Assembly: GCA_913775725.1 (NCBI GenBank)
Contig: CAJYNG010000004.1
Coordinates: forward strand, 1-64,000
Source of the DNA: an uncultured Stenotrophomonas sp.
Lineage (GTDB): Bacteria; Pseudomonadota; Gammaproteobacteria; Xanthomonadales; Xanthomonadaceae
Direction: 5' to 3'
DNA length: 64,000 nucleotides
In this document: positions 42,139 to 51,154 of the stretch, in pieces
Numbering within the stretch: the stretch's first letter is position 1
Layout: each line of letters opens with the position of its first letter
The notes under the pieces: model-generated
Database searches by the model: none
What the model saw: only the letters and a program-made list of their open reading frames with translations
Told to the model about the DNA's origin: nothing
Made by a program: the position numbers and the translations under genes

Positions 42139-43188
42139 ATGGAATTCGATTATCTCGTCTTCATCGGGCGATTCGAGCCCTTCCACAACGGCCACGCCGC
42201 CGTTGCCCGCTTGGCCCTGAGCCGGGCCCGCAAGCTGATCTTCCTGGTCGGTTCTGCTGATACTCCCCGCAGCCTGCGCAATCCCTGGACCGTGGCCGAA
42301 CGCGCCGTGATGATCCAGGCCGCCCTCGATGGCGATACCGACCGCCTGCTGATCCGCCCGCTGCGCGACCACCTCTACAACGAAGCACAGTGGATCGCCA
42401 ACGTGCAGCGCCAGGTGGCCGAAGCGCTGCGTAACGACGGTGCCGCCGCCGATGCGAAGGTGGGGCTGATCGGCATGGACAAGGACGCCTCCAGCTACTA
42501 CCTGCGGGAATTCCCGCAGTGGCCGCTGGTGGACGTGCAGCACACCGCCACCCTGTCGGCCACCGAGCTGCGGCGCTACCTGTTCGAAGCCGGCGACGTC
42601 GACTTCCACGGGGCGCTGCTGATGCTGCGCGGCAACGTGCCGGCGCCGGTGTACGACATGCTCGAAGCGTTCCGCAAGAGCGCACCGGCCTATGGCCAGC
42701 TGGTGGCCGAGTACCGCTTCATCGAACAGTACAAGGCCGCCTGGAAGGACGCGCCCTACGCGCCCACCTTCGTCACCACCGATGCGGTGGTGGTGCATTC
42801 GGGCCACGTGCTGCTGGTGCGACGCCGTTCGGAACCCGGCAAGGGGCTGTGGGCACTGCCCGGTGGTTTCGTCGGCCAGGAACAGAGCCTGCTCGACAGC
42901 TGCCTGCGCGAACTGCGCGAGGAAACCCGGCTGAAGATTCCGTTGCCGGTGCTGAAGGGGTCGCTGAAGGGCCAGCAGGTCTTCGACCATCCCGACCGCA
43001 GCCAGCGCGGCCGCACCATCACCCACGGTTTCCACTTCGAATTTCCGGCCGGCGAACTGCCGCCGGTACGCGGTGGCGACGACGCCGACAAGGCGCGCTG
43101 GATACCGGTAAGTGAAGCCTTGGACATGGGCCCGCAGCTGTTCGAAGACCACCTGCACATTCTGGAGTACTTCCTCGGCCGCGGCTGA
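42139..43188 (+). CDS. Bifunctional NMN adenylyltransferase / Nudix hydrolase
   Basis: A 349-aa two-domain enzyme of NAD salvage. The N-terminal nucleotidyltransferase (NadM type) has VFIGRFEPFHNGHAAV (HxGH) and TLSATELRRYLF. The C-terminal Nudix domain has ALPGGFVGQEQSLLDSCLRE followed by LREETRL (Nudix box) and probably hydrolyses ADP-ribose. It makes NAD from the NMN produced by the next gene's enzyme, 64 bases downstream. Confidence 0.93.
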   Translation: MEFDYLVFIGRFEPFHNGHAAVARLALSRARKLIFLVGSADTPRSLRNPWTVAERAVMIQAALDGDTDRLLIRPLRDHLYNEAQWIANVQRQVAEALRNDGAAADAKVGLIGMDKDASSYYLREFPQWPLVDVQHTATLSATELRRYLFEAGDVDFHGALLMLRGNVPAPVYDMLEAFRKSAPAYGQLVAEYRFIEQYKAAWKDAPYAPTFVTTDAVVVHSGHVLLVRRRSEPGKGLWALPGGFVGQEQSLLDSCLRELREETRLKIPLPVLKGSLKGQQVFDHPDRSQRGRTITHGFHFEFPAGELPPVRGGDDADKARWIPVSEALDMGPQLFEDHLHILEYFLGRG

Positions 43189-43252
43189 CCTGCCCGGCCT
43201 CCCCACTGGCGGATAGACCGCCGGTGTCACTCGACGCGAAGGAGCTTCCGTC

Positions 43253-44662
43253 ATGCACTACCTCGATAACCTTCTCCTCAACACCGACAGCTACAAGGCC
43301 AGCCATTGGCTGCAGTACCCGCCGGGTACCGATGCCACGTTCTTCTACGTCGAATCACGTGGCGGCCTGCACGATCGCACGGTGTTCTTCGGCCTGCAGG
43401 CGATCCTCAAGGACGCGCTGGCACGGCCGGTCACCCACGCCGACATCGACGACGCCGCTGCGGTATTCGCCGCCCATGGCGAACCGTTCAACGAGGCCGG
43501 TTGGCGCGATATCGTCGACCGGCTTGGCGGCCATCTGCCGGTGCGCATCCGTGCGGTGCCCGAGGGCAGCGTGGTGCCCACACACCAGGCGCTGATGACC
43601 ATCGAATCGACCGACCCGGCCGCGTTCTGGGTGCCCTCGTACCTGGAAACCCTGCTGCTGCGCGTGTGGTACCCGGTCACCGTGGCCACCATCAGCTGGC
43701 ATGCGCGGCAGACCATCGCCGGCTTCCTGCAGCAGACCAGCGACGATCCGCAGGGGCAGCTGCCGTTCAAGCTGCACGACTTCGGCGCGCGCGGTGTATC
43801 GAGCCTGGAGTCGGCCGCGCTGGGCGGTGCCGCGCATCTGGTCAACTTCCTTGGCACCGATACCGTATCGGCCCTGTGCCTGACCCGCGCGCACTATCAC
43901 GCGCCGATGGCTGGCTATTCGATTCCCGCCGCCGAGCACAGCACCATCACCAGCTGGGGCCGGGAGCGCGAAGTGGATGCGTACCGCAACATGCTGCGCC
44001 AGTTCGGCAAGCCCGGTGCGATCGTGGCGGTGGTGTCGGACAGCTATGACATCTACCGCGCCATCAGCGAGCACTGGGGCACCACCCTGCGCGATGAAGT
44101 GATCGCCTCGGGCGCCACCCTGGTCATCCGCCCGGACTCGGGCGACCCGGTGGAGGTGGTGGCCGAAAGTCTGCGCCGGTTGGATGAGGCCTTCGGCCAC
44201 GCGATCAACGGCAAGGGCTACCGCGTGCTCAACCACGTGCGGGTGATCCAGGGCGATGGCATCAACCCGGATACGATCCGCGCCATCCTGCAACGCATCA
44301 CCGACGACGGCTACGCCGCCGACAACGTAGCCTTCGGCATGGGCGGTGCGCTGCTGCAACGGCTGGACCGCGATACGCAGAAGTTCGCACTGAAGTGCTC
44401 GGCGGCGCGGGTCGAGGGTGAGTGGATCGACGTCTACAAGGATCCGGTCACCGATGCGGGCAAGACCAGCAAGCGCGGCCGCATGCGCCTGCTGCGGCGC
44501 CTGGATGACAGCAGCCTGCATACGGTGCCACTGCCGGCCAACGGTGACGACACCCTGCCGACCGGCTTCGAAGACGCGATGGTGACCGTGTGGGAGAACG
44601 GCCGCCTGGTGCACGACCAGCGGCTGGATGAGATCCGCACGCGGGCGGCGGCGGGGCGTTGA
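43253..44662 (+). CDS. nadV: Nicotinamide phosphoribosyltransferase (NadV type)
   Basis: Makes NMN from nicotinamide and PRPP. The 469-aa length and sequence match the NAMPT/NadV branch rather than bacterial PncB: LLNTDSYKASHWLQYPPGT, HDFGARGVSSLESAALGGAA, PAAEHSTITSWGRERE, IRPDSGDPVEVV and FGMGGALLQ. The start ATG at 43253 has AAGGAG nearby. With the upstream NadM-Nudix gene it forms a two-step nicotinamide-to-NAD route. Confidence 0.9.
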   Translation: MHYLDNLLLNTDSYKASHWLQYPPGTDATFFYVESRGGLHDRTVFFGLQAILKDALARPVTHADIDDAAAVFAAHGEPFNEAGWRDIVDRLGGHLPVRIRAVPEGSVVPTHQALMTIESTDPAAFWVPSYLETLLLRVWYPVTVATISWHARQTIAGFLQQTSDDPQGQLPFKLHDFGARGVSSLESAALGGAAHLVNFLGTDTVSALCLTRAHYHAPMAGYSIPAAEHSTITSWGREREVDAYRNMLRQFGKPGAIVAVVSDSYDIYRAISEHWGTTLRDEVIASGATLVIRPDSGDPVEVVAESLRRLDEAFGHAINGKGYRVLNHVRVIQGDGINPDTIRAILQRITDDGYAADNVAFGMGGALLQRLDRDTQKFALKCSAARVEGEWIDVYKDPVTDAGKTSKRGRMRLLRRLDDSSLHTVPLPANGDDTLPTGFEDAMVTVWENGRLVHDQRLDEIRTRAAAGR

Positions 44663-44677
44663 AGGTGCATCCCGACC

Positions 44678-44766
44678 GGGGTCAGAGCCCGCTGCGTGGC
44701 AGCGGGATCCGATCCCTTCCTTCCGCTGGGGTCGGATCGCGTTGCAGCGCAATGGGCTCCGACCCC
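44678..44766. repeat. Two GGGGTC-family hairpins
   Basis: Two imperfect inverted repeats bounded by GGGGTCAGAGCCC...GGGATCCGATCCC and GGGGTCGGATCGC...GGGCTCCGACCCC lie in tandem after nadV, just upstream of the cobalamin riboswitch. Confidence 0.75.
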
Positions 44767-44806
44767 GGCGCCCCTTGACCCGCGCCACCAACAGGTCCAC
44801 TTTGCA

Positions 44807-45014
44807 CACGCCGAAGGTATCCCTCTCATCGCTGCGGCGCGGGGAGGGGTTTAAACGGGAATCCGGTGAAGGCGCCTCGCGCGCCCATTCCGGAGCTGCC
44901 CCGCAGCGGTGAATGGAAACGAATCCTGCCAACAGCACTGGGCTCACGCCTGGGAAGCGGCAGGTAGTAGGTGGGCTGCGGCCCGTGTCCATCAGCCCGG
45001 ATACCGGCCCCGGC
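44807..45014 (+). promoter_or_regulatory. Cobalamin riboswitch
   Basis: Conserved blocks in order: GCCGAAGGTATCCC (44809), CGGGAATCCGGTGAA (44856-44870), CCGGAGCTGCCCCGCAGCGG (44890-44909, containing the B12-box GCCCCGCA), CTGGGAAGCGGCAGGTAGTAG (J-region, 44950) and CATCAGCCCGGATACCGGCC (44990-45009), which closes P1-type pairing. Strand and position put it before queH. A hairpin at 45161-45189 (ACCGCCG/CGGCGGT extended by ATGG/CCAT) just before the queH start may be the expression platform, hiding the translation start when B12 is bound. Confidence 0.93.
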
Positions 45015-45202
45015 CGGGGGACACGACCGTCCCCTGATTCGACCTGGAATCTCCGCGGGGAGGTTGCCGGGGCCGTCGTCGTCCTGCGCGTGCAGGCGGT
45101 GCGGCCGCGCGCGTCCTGTTCACGGTATCCGGCCAGACCTGTTCACCCACGCGCTGATGCATGGGCCACCGCCGTTGCCGGCGGTCCATGCGGTACCTGA
45201 CG

Positions 45203-45874
45203 ATGACCGAGCTCCAACGCCCTACCCTGACCCTGCCCGACGACGGCAAGCGCCTGCTGCTGCATTCATGCTGCGCGCCCTGCTCCGGCGAAGTGATGGA
45301 GGCAATCACCGCCTCCGGGATCGACTATGCGATCTTCTTCTACAACCCCAACATCCATCCGGTGAAGGAATACGAGCTGCGCAAGCAGGAGAACATCCGC
45401 TTCGCCGAGCAGCACGGCATTCCTTTCATCGACTGCGACTACGACACCGACAACTGGTTCACTCGTGCGCGCGGCATGGAGAACGAGCCCGAACGCGGCA
45501 TCCGCTGCACCATGTGCTTCGACATGCGTTTCGAGCGCACCGCGCTGTACGCGCACGAACACGGTTACGACACCATCAGTTCTTCGCTGGGCATCTCGCG
45601 CTGGAAGAACATGGCGCAGATCAACGACTGCGGCATCCGCGCCGCCTCGCGCTACGAGGGCCTGCAGTACTGGGACTACAACTGGCGCAAGGGCGGCGGT
45701 GCCAGCCGCATGATCGAGATCAGCAAGCGCGAGCAGTTCTACCAGCAGGAGTACTGCGGCTGCGTGTACTCGCTGCGCGATGCCAACCGCCATCGCCGCG
45801 AGAACGGCCGCGAACGGATCAGGATCGGCCTGCTGTACTACGGGCAGGACGCTGAGACGCCGCAGGGCGATTGA
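45203..45874 (+). CDS. queH: Epoxyqueuosine reductase, B12-independent type
   Basis: Catalyses the last step of queuosine synthesis on tRNA, reducing epoxyqueuosine. QueH (DUF208) signatures: [59 protein letters not shown] and [12 protein letters not shown]. The cysteine pairs bind an Fe-S cluster and metal. It replaces the cobalamin-dependent QueG. 223 aa from the ATG at 45203; an in-frame ATG at 45188 lies inside the upstream hairpin. A cobalamin riboswitch ~190 bases upstream very probably shuts it off when B12 is plentiful. Confidence 0.93.
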   Translation: MTELQRPTLTLPDDGKRLLLHSCCAPCSGEVMEAITASGIDYAIFFYNPNIHPVKEYELRKQENIRFAEQHGIPFIDCDYDTDNWFTRARGMENEPERGIRCTMCFDMRFERTALYAHEHGYDTISSSLGISRWKNMAQINDCGIRAASRYEGLQYWDYNWRKGGGASRMIEISKREQFYQQEYCGCVYSLRDANRHRRENGRERIRIGLLYYGQDAETPQGD

Positions 45875-45929
45875 CCTGTGCCGCCGGGGCGGCCACGCTG
45901 GTCGCCCCTACTGTTGTACCGGACCTGCC

Positions 45930-46556
45930 ATGATCGCCCTGCCCGCCGATGTCGCCCTGCTGGTGATCGACCTGCAGCCAGACTTCATGCCCGGCGGTAC
46001 GCTGGCCTGCGACCAGGGCGATGCGCTGGTGGTACCGATTGCCGGTCTGCTGGCACAGCGCCGCTACCGCACCGTGGTGGCGACACAGGACTGGCACCCG
46101 GCCGACCATGCCTCGTTCGCCAGCCAGCACCCCGGCCAACGCCCCTTCGAGACCATCCTGCTGCACGCGCAGCCGCAGACCCTGTGGCCCGACCATTGCG
46201 TGCAGGGCAGCGATGGCGCCGCCCTGCATCCGGGCGTGGACTGGACCGTGGCCGACCTGATCCTGCGCAAGGGCACGCGCCAACAGGTGGATTCGTACAG
46301 CGCCTTCCGCGAGAACCATGGCCCCGATGGCGAGCGCCCGGCCACCGGCCTGGCCGGCTGGCTGCACGAGCGCCGCATCCGCGAAGTGCACGTGTGCGGC
46401 CTGGCCCGCGACTACTGCGTGCTGTGGAGCGCGCAGGACGCGGTGAAGTCCGGCTTCAAGGTGAAGTTCCTGTGGGACCTGACCAAGCCGGTGACCGAGG
46501 CCAACGATACGATGGTGCGCGAGGCGCTGGGCAAAGCAGGGATCGCGATCATCTGA
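45930..46556 (+). CDS. pncA: Nicotinamidase
   Basis: Deamidates nicotinamide to nicotinate. A 208-aa cysteine-hydrolase-fold enzyme with ALLVIDLQPDFMPGG (Asp), TQDWHPADHASFAS (metal His/Asp), ILRKGT (Lys) and CGLARDYCVLWSAQDA (catalytic Cys). It follows queH by 55 bases; part of that gap is a SMAG-like palindrome ending CGCCCCTAC at 45910. With nadV upstream the cell can use both deamidating and direct nicotinamide salvage. Confidence 0.94.
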   Translation: MIALPADVALLVIDLQPDFMPGGTLACDQGDALVVPIAGLLAQRRYRTVVATQDWHPADHASFASQHPGQRPFETILLHAQPQTLWPDHCVQGSDGAALHPGVDWTVADLILRKGTRQQVDSYSAFRENHGPDGERPATGLAGWLHERRIREVHVCGLARDYCVLWSAQDAVKSGFKVKFLWDLTKPVTEANDTMVREALGKAGIAII

Positions 46557-46564
46557 GTTGCCCT

Positions 46565-46644
46565 GTAGAGCCGAGCCATGCTCGGCTCATCCGTCAGATT
46601 CATGGCATTGGGCCGAGGTGCAGCCGAGCATGGCTCGGCTCTAC
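46565..46644. repeat. SMAG palindrome pair
   Basis: GTAGAGCCGAGCCATGCTCG at 46565 and inverted partner ending at 46644, between the convergent pncA and purU genes. Confidence 0.9.
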
Positions 46645-46654
46645 AGAAAGGCCC

Positions 46655-47506
46655 CTACCGGAATACGACGGTGCGGTGCCCGTTGAGCAGAATGCGGTGC
46701 TCCACATGGCGGCGAACCGCGCGCGCCAGCACCAGCGATTCGGTATCGCTGCCCAGCCGCACCAGCTCGCGCGGCGCCATCGCGTGGTCCACGCGGGCCA
46801 CGTCCTGTTCGATGATCGGGCCTTCGTCCAGATCCTCGGTGACGTAGTGCGCGGTGGCACCGATGATCTTGACCCCGCGCGCGTGCGCCTGGTGGTACGG
46901 CTGCGCGCCCTTGAAGCTGGGCAGGAAGCTGTGGTGGATGTTGATCGCACGGCCGGCCAGCGCACGGCACAGCGTGGGTGACAGGATCTGCATGTAGCGC
47001 GCCAGCACCACCAGGTCGATGCGTTCGCGCTCGACCAGATCGATGATCTGCTGCTCCTGCACCGCACGCGTATCGGCGGTCACCGGCAGGTGATGGAACG
47101 GCACCTGGTAGGACGCCGCCAGCGGTGCGAAGTCGGCGTGGTTGGACGCCACCGCCGCGATGTCCACCTTCAGCTGGCCGCTGTGGGCGCGGAACAGCAG
47201 ATCGTTGAGGCAGTGCCCCTGCTTGCTGACCAGCACCAGCAGGCGTGCGCGGCGGCGGCCATCGTGCAGCTGCCAGTCCATGCCGAAGCCTTCGGCGAGC
47301 GTGGCCATGGCCGTGTGCACAGTCTCCAGCGGCAGGCTGGCATCGCGGTCGAAGTGCACGCGCAGGAAGAAGCGGCCACTTTCCTCATCACCGAACTGCT
47401 GGGCGTCGAGGATGTTGCAGCCGTGGTCGAACAGCAGGCCGGACACGCGGTAGACGATGCCGGTGCGGTCGGGGCAGGACAGGGTAAGAATGGAATCGGG
47501 GCGCAT
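46655..47506 (-). CDS. purU: Formyltetrahydrofolate deformylase
   Basis: Hydrolyses 10-formyl-THF to formate and THF, balancing one-carbon pools. The N-terminal ACT-like domain (ILTLSCPDRTGIVYRVSGLL) is followed by a formyltransferase-type domain with NINIHHSFLPSFKGAQPY-like segment (INIHHSFLPSFKGAQPYHQA) and GATAHYVTEDLDEGPIIEQD with the catalytic Asp. 283 aa, normal length. It is divergent from the LysR gene at 47621. Confidence 0.95.
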   Translation of the reverse strand: MRPDSILTLSCPDRTGIVYRVSGLLFDHGCNILDAQQFGDEESGRFFLRVHFDRDASLPLETVHTAMATLAEGFGMDWQLHDGRRRARLLVLVSKQGHCLNDLLFRAHSGQLKVDIAAVASNHADFAPLAASYQVPFHHLPVTADTRAVQEQQIIDLVERERIDLVVLARYMQILSPTLCRALAGRAINIHHSFLPSFKGAQPYHQAHARGVKIIGATAHYVTEDLDEGPIIEQDVARVDHAMAPRELVRLGSDTESLVLARAVRRHVEHRILLNGHRTVVFR

Positions 47507-47620
47507 CTTCCGAGTGTAGGGCAGCGACCTGCCTGCCGGATCGATGGTCACCGATGCAACCGAACTGCTTGGTTCAGTCCCAAGCGATACTTGGGCTTCC
47601 CCGTGGCAAGCTGGTCGGTC

Positions 47621-48532
47621 ATGAACCTGTTGCAACTGATCCGCAGCTTCACCCGCACCGCAGAGACCGGCAGCATTGCCGCCGCGGCCCGCATTCTTGG
47701 CATCAGCGCCACCGCAGTCGGCCAGAACATCAACCGGCTGGAGGCCCATCTGGGCGTACGGCTGCTGAACCGAAGTACGCGGCAGCTGGCCCTCAGCGAG
47801 GCCGGCGCGCTGTACCTGGCGCAGGTGCGCCACATCGAAGCGGACCTGGCGCGCGCGCAGGCGATGGTCACCTCCGGTGACATCGAACCGGCCGGACCGC
47901 TGCGCATCGCCAGCAGCAGCGCCTTCGGTCGCCACGTGCTGGCGCCGTTGCTGCCTTCGCTGCAGCAGCGCTACCCGCAGCTGCAGCTGGAGCTGCGCCT
48001 GACCGACCGCGCCGTGCAACATGGGCCGGAAGCGGTAGATGCCAGCATCCGCATCGGTGCGCAGCTGGAGGACGGCGTCGTCGCGCGGCAGCTGGCACGC
48101 GTGCCCTTCGTGTTCTGTGCCTCACCGGCCTACCTGAAGGCACACGGCACGCCGAAGCAGCCCTCCGAACTCAGCGGCCATCGCGGGCTGCTGCACCGCT
48201 TCCCCACCGATGGCCGGCCGCTGCGCTGGGGCCTGCTGAAGGATGGCCAGCGCGTGGACGCCGCACTGCCGCCGAGCATGGTCTGCGATGACATCGATGC
48301 ACTGGCAACGCTGGCCGCGACCGGTGCCGGCATCACCCGATTGGCCGCGTTCGTGGCCGAGCCTTACCTGCGCGATGGCCGCCTGCAGGCGGTGTTCGGC
48401 ACCGACACTGCATGGCGCCCGGAACCGATGGAGGTCTATTTCTGCGTCAGCGACCGCCGCGACTTCACCGCCAAGATCCGCGCGCTGTTCGAGCACCTGC
48501 AGGCCGGCATGGCGCCGGCCTGGCGGGTGTGA
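47621..48532 (+). CDS. LysR-family transcriptional regulator
   Basis: A 303-aa LysR protein. The winged helix covers residues 1-60 (TAETGSIAAAARILGISATA, VRLLNRSTRQLALSEAG), followed by a CrgA-like effector domain. It is divergent from purU across 114 bases and converges with the old-yellow-enzyme gene (3-base gap), so either could be a target; no ligand can be named. Confidence 0.9.
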   Translation: MNLLQLIRSFTRTAETGSIAAAARILGISATAVGQNINRLEAHLGVRLLNRSTRQLALSEAGALYLAQVRHIEADLARAQAMVTSGDIEPAGPLRIASSSAFGRHVLAPLLPSLQQRYPQLQLELRLTDRAVQHGPEAVDASIRIGAQLEDGVVARQLARVPFVFCASPAYLKAHGTPKQPSELSGHRGLLHRFPTDGRPLRWGLLKDGQRVDAALPPSMVCDDIDALATLAATGAGITRLAAFVAEPYLRDGRLQAVFGTDTAWRPEPMEVYFCVSDRRDFTAKIRALFEHLQAGMAPAWRV

Positions 48533-48535
48533 GCC

Positions 48536-49636
48536 TCAGCGCGTCTTGAACACGCCGCGCGCATCGCGCGGTTCGCAGCGCAGGTACTGCGGCGCCGGTT
48601 CAACGCTGTCGCGCAGCGCGGCAGCGGCATGCCACGGCCAGCGCGGGTCGTAGAGGATGCCGCGCGCCAGGGCCACGGCATCGGCGTGGCGATGGCGCAG
48701 GATCGATTCGGCCTGCTCGGGCTCGGTGATCATGCCCACGGCGATGACCGGCATGCGCACCTTGGCCTTGATCGCTGCTGCGAACGGCACCTGGTAGCCC
48801 GGGCCGACGCTGATCTTCTGGCGTTCGTCCAGACCGCCGCTGGAGACATGCAGGAAATTGCAGCCGCGCGCGTCCAGCACCTGGGCCAGCGCTTCGCTCT
48901 GCACCAGATCCCAGCCGCCATCGACCCAGTCGCTGGCGGAAATGCGCACGCCCACCGCGACCTTGTCGGACACCGCCGCACGCACCGCGTCGAACACTTC
49001 CACCAGCAGGCGCAGGCGGTTCGGCAGCGAGCCTCCGTAGCCATCGGTGCGGCGGTTGCTCAGCGGCGACAGGAACTGGTGCAGCAGATAGCCGTGCGCG
49101 GCATGCAGCTCGATCAGCTCGAAGCCCAGGCGCTCGGCGCGCACCGCACTGGCGGCGAAAGCGGCGATGAGCTCGGCGATGCCGGCCTCGTCCAGTTCCT
49201 GCGGTGCCGGATCGCCGGCATGGAACGGCAGCGGCGACGGCGCCACGGTGGGCCAGCCACGCGCGTCATCGGCCGGCAGCTGGCCACCACCGTCCCACGG
49301 ACGGTTCACCGATGCCTTGCGGCCGGCGTGGCCCAGCTGGATGCCCAGCGGCATCGGTGACCAGCGGCGGACGCTGGTCAGCACCTGTGCCAGTGCGGCT
49401 TCGGTGCCGTCGTCCCACAGGCCCAGGTCGGCCCAGCTGATGCGGCCGCGCGGTTCGACGGCAGTGGCTTCCAGGATCAGCAGGCCGGCACCGGACTGCG
49501 CCAGGTTGCCCAGATGCATGGCGTGCCAGTCGCTGGCACGGCCGTCTTCGGCGGAGTACTGGCACATCGGCGCGATGACGATGCGGTTGGACAGGGTCAG
49601 GGGGCCGAACGAGATCGGCGAAAACAGCTGGGTCAC
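48536..49636 (-). CDS. Old-yellow-enzyme-family NADH:flavin oxidoreductase (YqjM/XenA class)
   Basis: A 366-aa FMN ene-reductase reducing activated C=C bonds of enals, quinones or nitro compounds. N-terminal LFSPISFGPLTLSNRIVIAP followed by MCQYSAEDG carries the Cys of the thermophilic-like (YqjM) class. IQLGHAGRKAS (His pair), HAAHGYLLHQFLSPLSNRRT, DGYGGSLPNRLRLL and PVIAVGMI are family blocks. The GTG at 49636 begins right at the family N-terminus. Confidence 0.92.
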   Translation of the reverse strand: MTQLFSPISFGPLTLSNRIVIAPMCQYSAEDGRASDWHAMHLGNLAQSGAGLLILEATAVEPRGRISWADLGLWDDGTEAALAQVLTSVRRWSPMPLGIQLGHAGRKASVNRPWDGGGQLPADDARGWPTVAPSPLPFHAGDPAPQELDEAGIAELIAAFAASAVRAERLGFELIELHAAHGYLLHQFLSPLSNRRTDGYGGSLPNRLRLLVEVFDAVRAAVSDKVAVGVRISASDWVDGGWDLVQSEALAQVLDARGCNFLHVSSGGLDERQKISVGPGYQVPFAAAIKAKVRMPVIAVGMITEPEQAESILRHRHADAVALARGILYDPRWPWHAAAALRDSVEPAPQYLRCEPRDARGVFKTR

Positions 49637-49736
49637 GGCGATGCGGGGAACAGACGGATAGAGGGGGCGTATTGCACCGCCGCACGGCCTGCGAATCAAC
49701 CGTCTGGATGGATCGCTGTTTCGCGCGGCCTGCTGC

Positions 49737-49802
49737 AGCCGAGCGTGGGCTCGGCTCTACAGAAGCCCTCGACCCTTGTAGAGCCGAGCCCATGTTCGGC
49801 TC
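49737..49802. repeat. SMAG palindrome pair, opposite arrangement
   Basis: Here the two units have their GTAG ends facing each other: AGCCGAGCGTGGGCTCGG plus CTCTAC (49737-49760), then GTAGAGCCGAGCCCATGTTC (49778-49802). The last bases overlap the stop codon of the Sir2 gene. Confidence 0.85.
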
Positions 49803-50607
49803 AGCGCGAAGCCCATGTGGCCAGCGCTTCAGCGCAGTCCCGCTCATCCTTGAATTGCAGCAGGTCGTCGGCGCGGGTACGGCCACGGTTCAGCGCCGCC
49901 ACCGGCAACCCTGCCTTGGCCGCGGCCTGCACGAAGCGGAAGCCGGAATAGACCATCAGCGACGAGCCCACCACCAGCACGGCGTCGGCCTGCTGCAGGT
50001 GCTCGTGCACGGCGGCCACGCGTTCGCGCGGCACGTTTTCGCCGAAGAACACCACGTCCGGCTTCAACACGCCGCCGCAGTGCGGGCACTCGGGTACCAC
50101 GAACGTGGAGAAATCGGTCTCCAGGTCGGCGTCGCCATCGGGGGCGATACCGGCCTCGAGTGCGTCCCAGCCGGGATTGGCGTCCAGCAGGCGCTGCTGG
50201 AAATCCTCGCGGCCACTGCGGCGCTCGCAGCCCATGCAGCGCACAAGATCCAGGCGGCCATGCAGGTCGATCACGTTGTGGCTGCCGGCGCGCTGGTGCA
50301 GGCCGTCCACATTCTGGGTCAGCAAGACCTGCAGCTTGCCGCGGCTTTCCAGGGCGGCCAGGGCCTGGTGGGTGCCGTTGGGCCGGGCCAGGCCGAAGCG
50401 CGGCCAGCCCAGCAGGCTGCGCGCCCAGTAGCGCTGGCGGGTGGCCGCCTCGCCCATGAAGGCCTGGTAGGTCACCGGCGGCGTACGTTTCCACTGGCCG
50501 TCGGTATCCCGGTAATCGGGAATACCCGAGGCGGTGCTGCAACCAGCGCCGGTCAGTACGAACAGGCGCTGGGCGCGGTCGATGAAGTCGGTCAGTGGTG
50601 GGGTCAT
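49801..50607 (-). CDS. Sir2-family NAD-dependent protein deacylase
   Basis: A 268-aa sirtuin that removes acyl groups from lysines while consuming NAD. Motifs: LTGAGCSTASGIPDYRD, LTQNVDGLHQRAGSHN, IDLHGRLD (catalytic His), zinc Cys pairs CMGC and CPHCG, and VVGSSLMVYSGFRFV. The sequence fits class II-like (SIRT4-type) bacterial sirtuins. It lies a few genes from the NAD salvage cluster. Confidence 0.93.
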   Translation of the reverse strand: MTPPLTDFIDRAQRLFVLTGAGCSTASGIPDYRDTDGQWKRTPPVTYQAFMGEAATRQRYWARSLLGWPRFGLARPNGTHQALAALESRGKLQVLLTQNVDGLHQRAGSHNVIDLHGRLDLVRCMGCERRSGREDFQQRLLDANPGWDALEAGIAPDGDADLETDFSTFVVPECPHCGGVLKPDVVFFGENVPRERVAAVHEHLQQADAVLVVGSSLMVYSGFRFVQAAAKAGLPVAALNRGRTRADDLLQFKDERDCAEALATWASR

Positions 50608-50662
50608 GGCTGCCAGATGGGGGCGCGGCCGCGCCCCCGCAAGCGCAGGTTCAGCCGGCGGA

Positions 50663-51064
50663 TCAGGCTGCCGGCAGCGGCGGCACCGCGATCGGGTGGC
50701 CTTCCTCGTCCAGCGCGATCATCACGAAGTGACCGCGGGTGCACAGCTTGCGCTCGCCGCTGTGCAGGTCTTCGGCGACCAGTTCCACCTCCACCTTCAT
50801 CGAGCTGCGGCCGACTTCGACGATGCGGCCGATGGTTTCCACCATCTGGCCGATGCGGATCGGCAGCTTGAAGTCGACCTGGTCGCTGCGTGCGGTCACC
50901 ACGGTGCGGCGCGAGTAGCGAGCGGCCGCCAGGAAGGCGGCCTTGTCCATCCACGCCAAGGCCTGGCCACCGAACAGGGTGCCGAGGTGGTTGGTGTGGT
51001 TGGGGAAGACAATTTCGGCCATGCGCACTTCGGTGGGCGGCACGGTCTCGGGGATCGGGGTCAT
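50663..51064 (-). CDS. Acyl-CoA thioesterase (hotdog fold, YciA-like)
   Basis: A 133-aa hotdog thioesterase. FPNHTNHLGTLFGGQALAWM then DKAAFLAAARYSR is the active-site region (Asn/His-Gly and Asp). VDFKLPIRIGQMVE and CTRGHFVMIALDEEGHP are typical of acyl-CoA hydrolases such as YciA. It is divergent from the LysE exporter across 90 bases. Confidence 0.9.
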   Translation of the reverse strand: MTPIPETVPPTEVRMAEIVFPNHTNHLGTLFGGQALAWMDKAAFLAAARYSRRTVVTARSDQVDFKLPIRIGQMVETIGRIVEVGRSSMKVEVELVAEDLHSGERKLCTRGHFVMIALDEEGHPIAVPPLPAA

Positions 51065-51154
51065 GGGGGTGCTTCGGTGTGGGGTGCTGCGATTTTAAGC
51101 CAGGCCCCGTGCAGGCGGCGCTACACTGCGTCACGCCCCTTGCCAGGACCGCCC

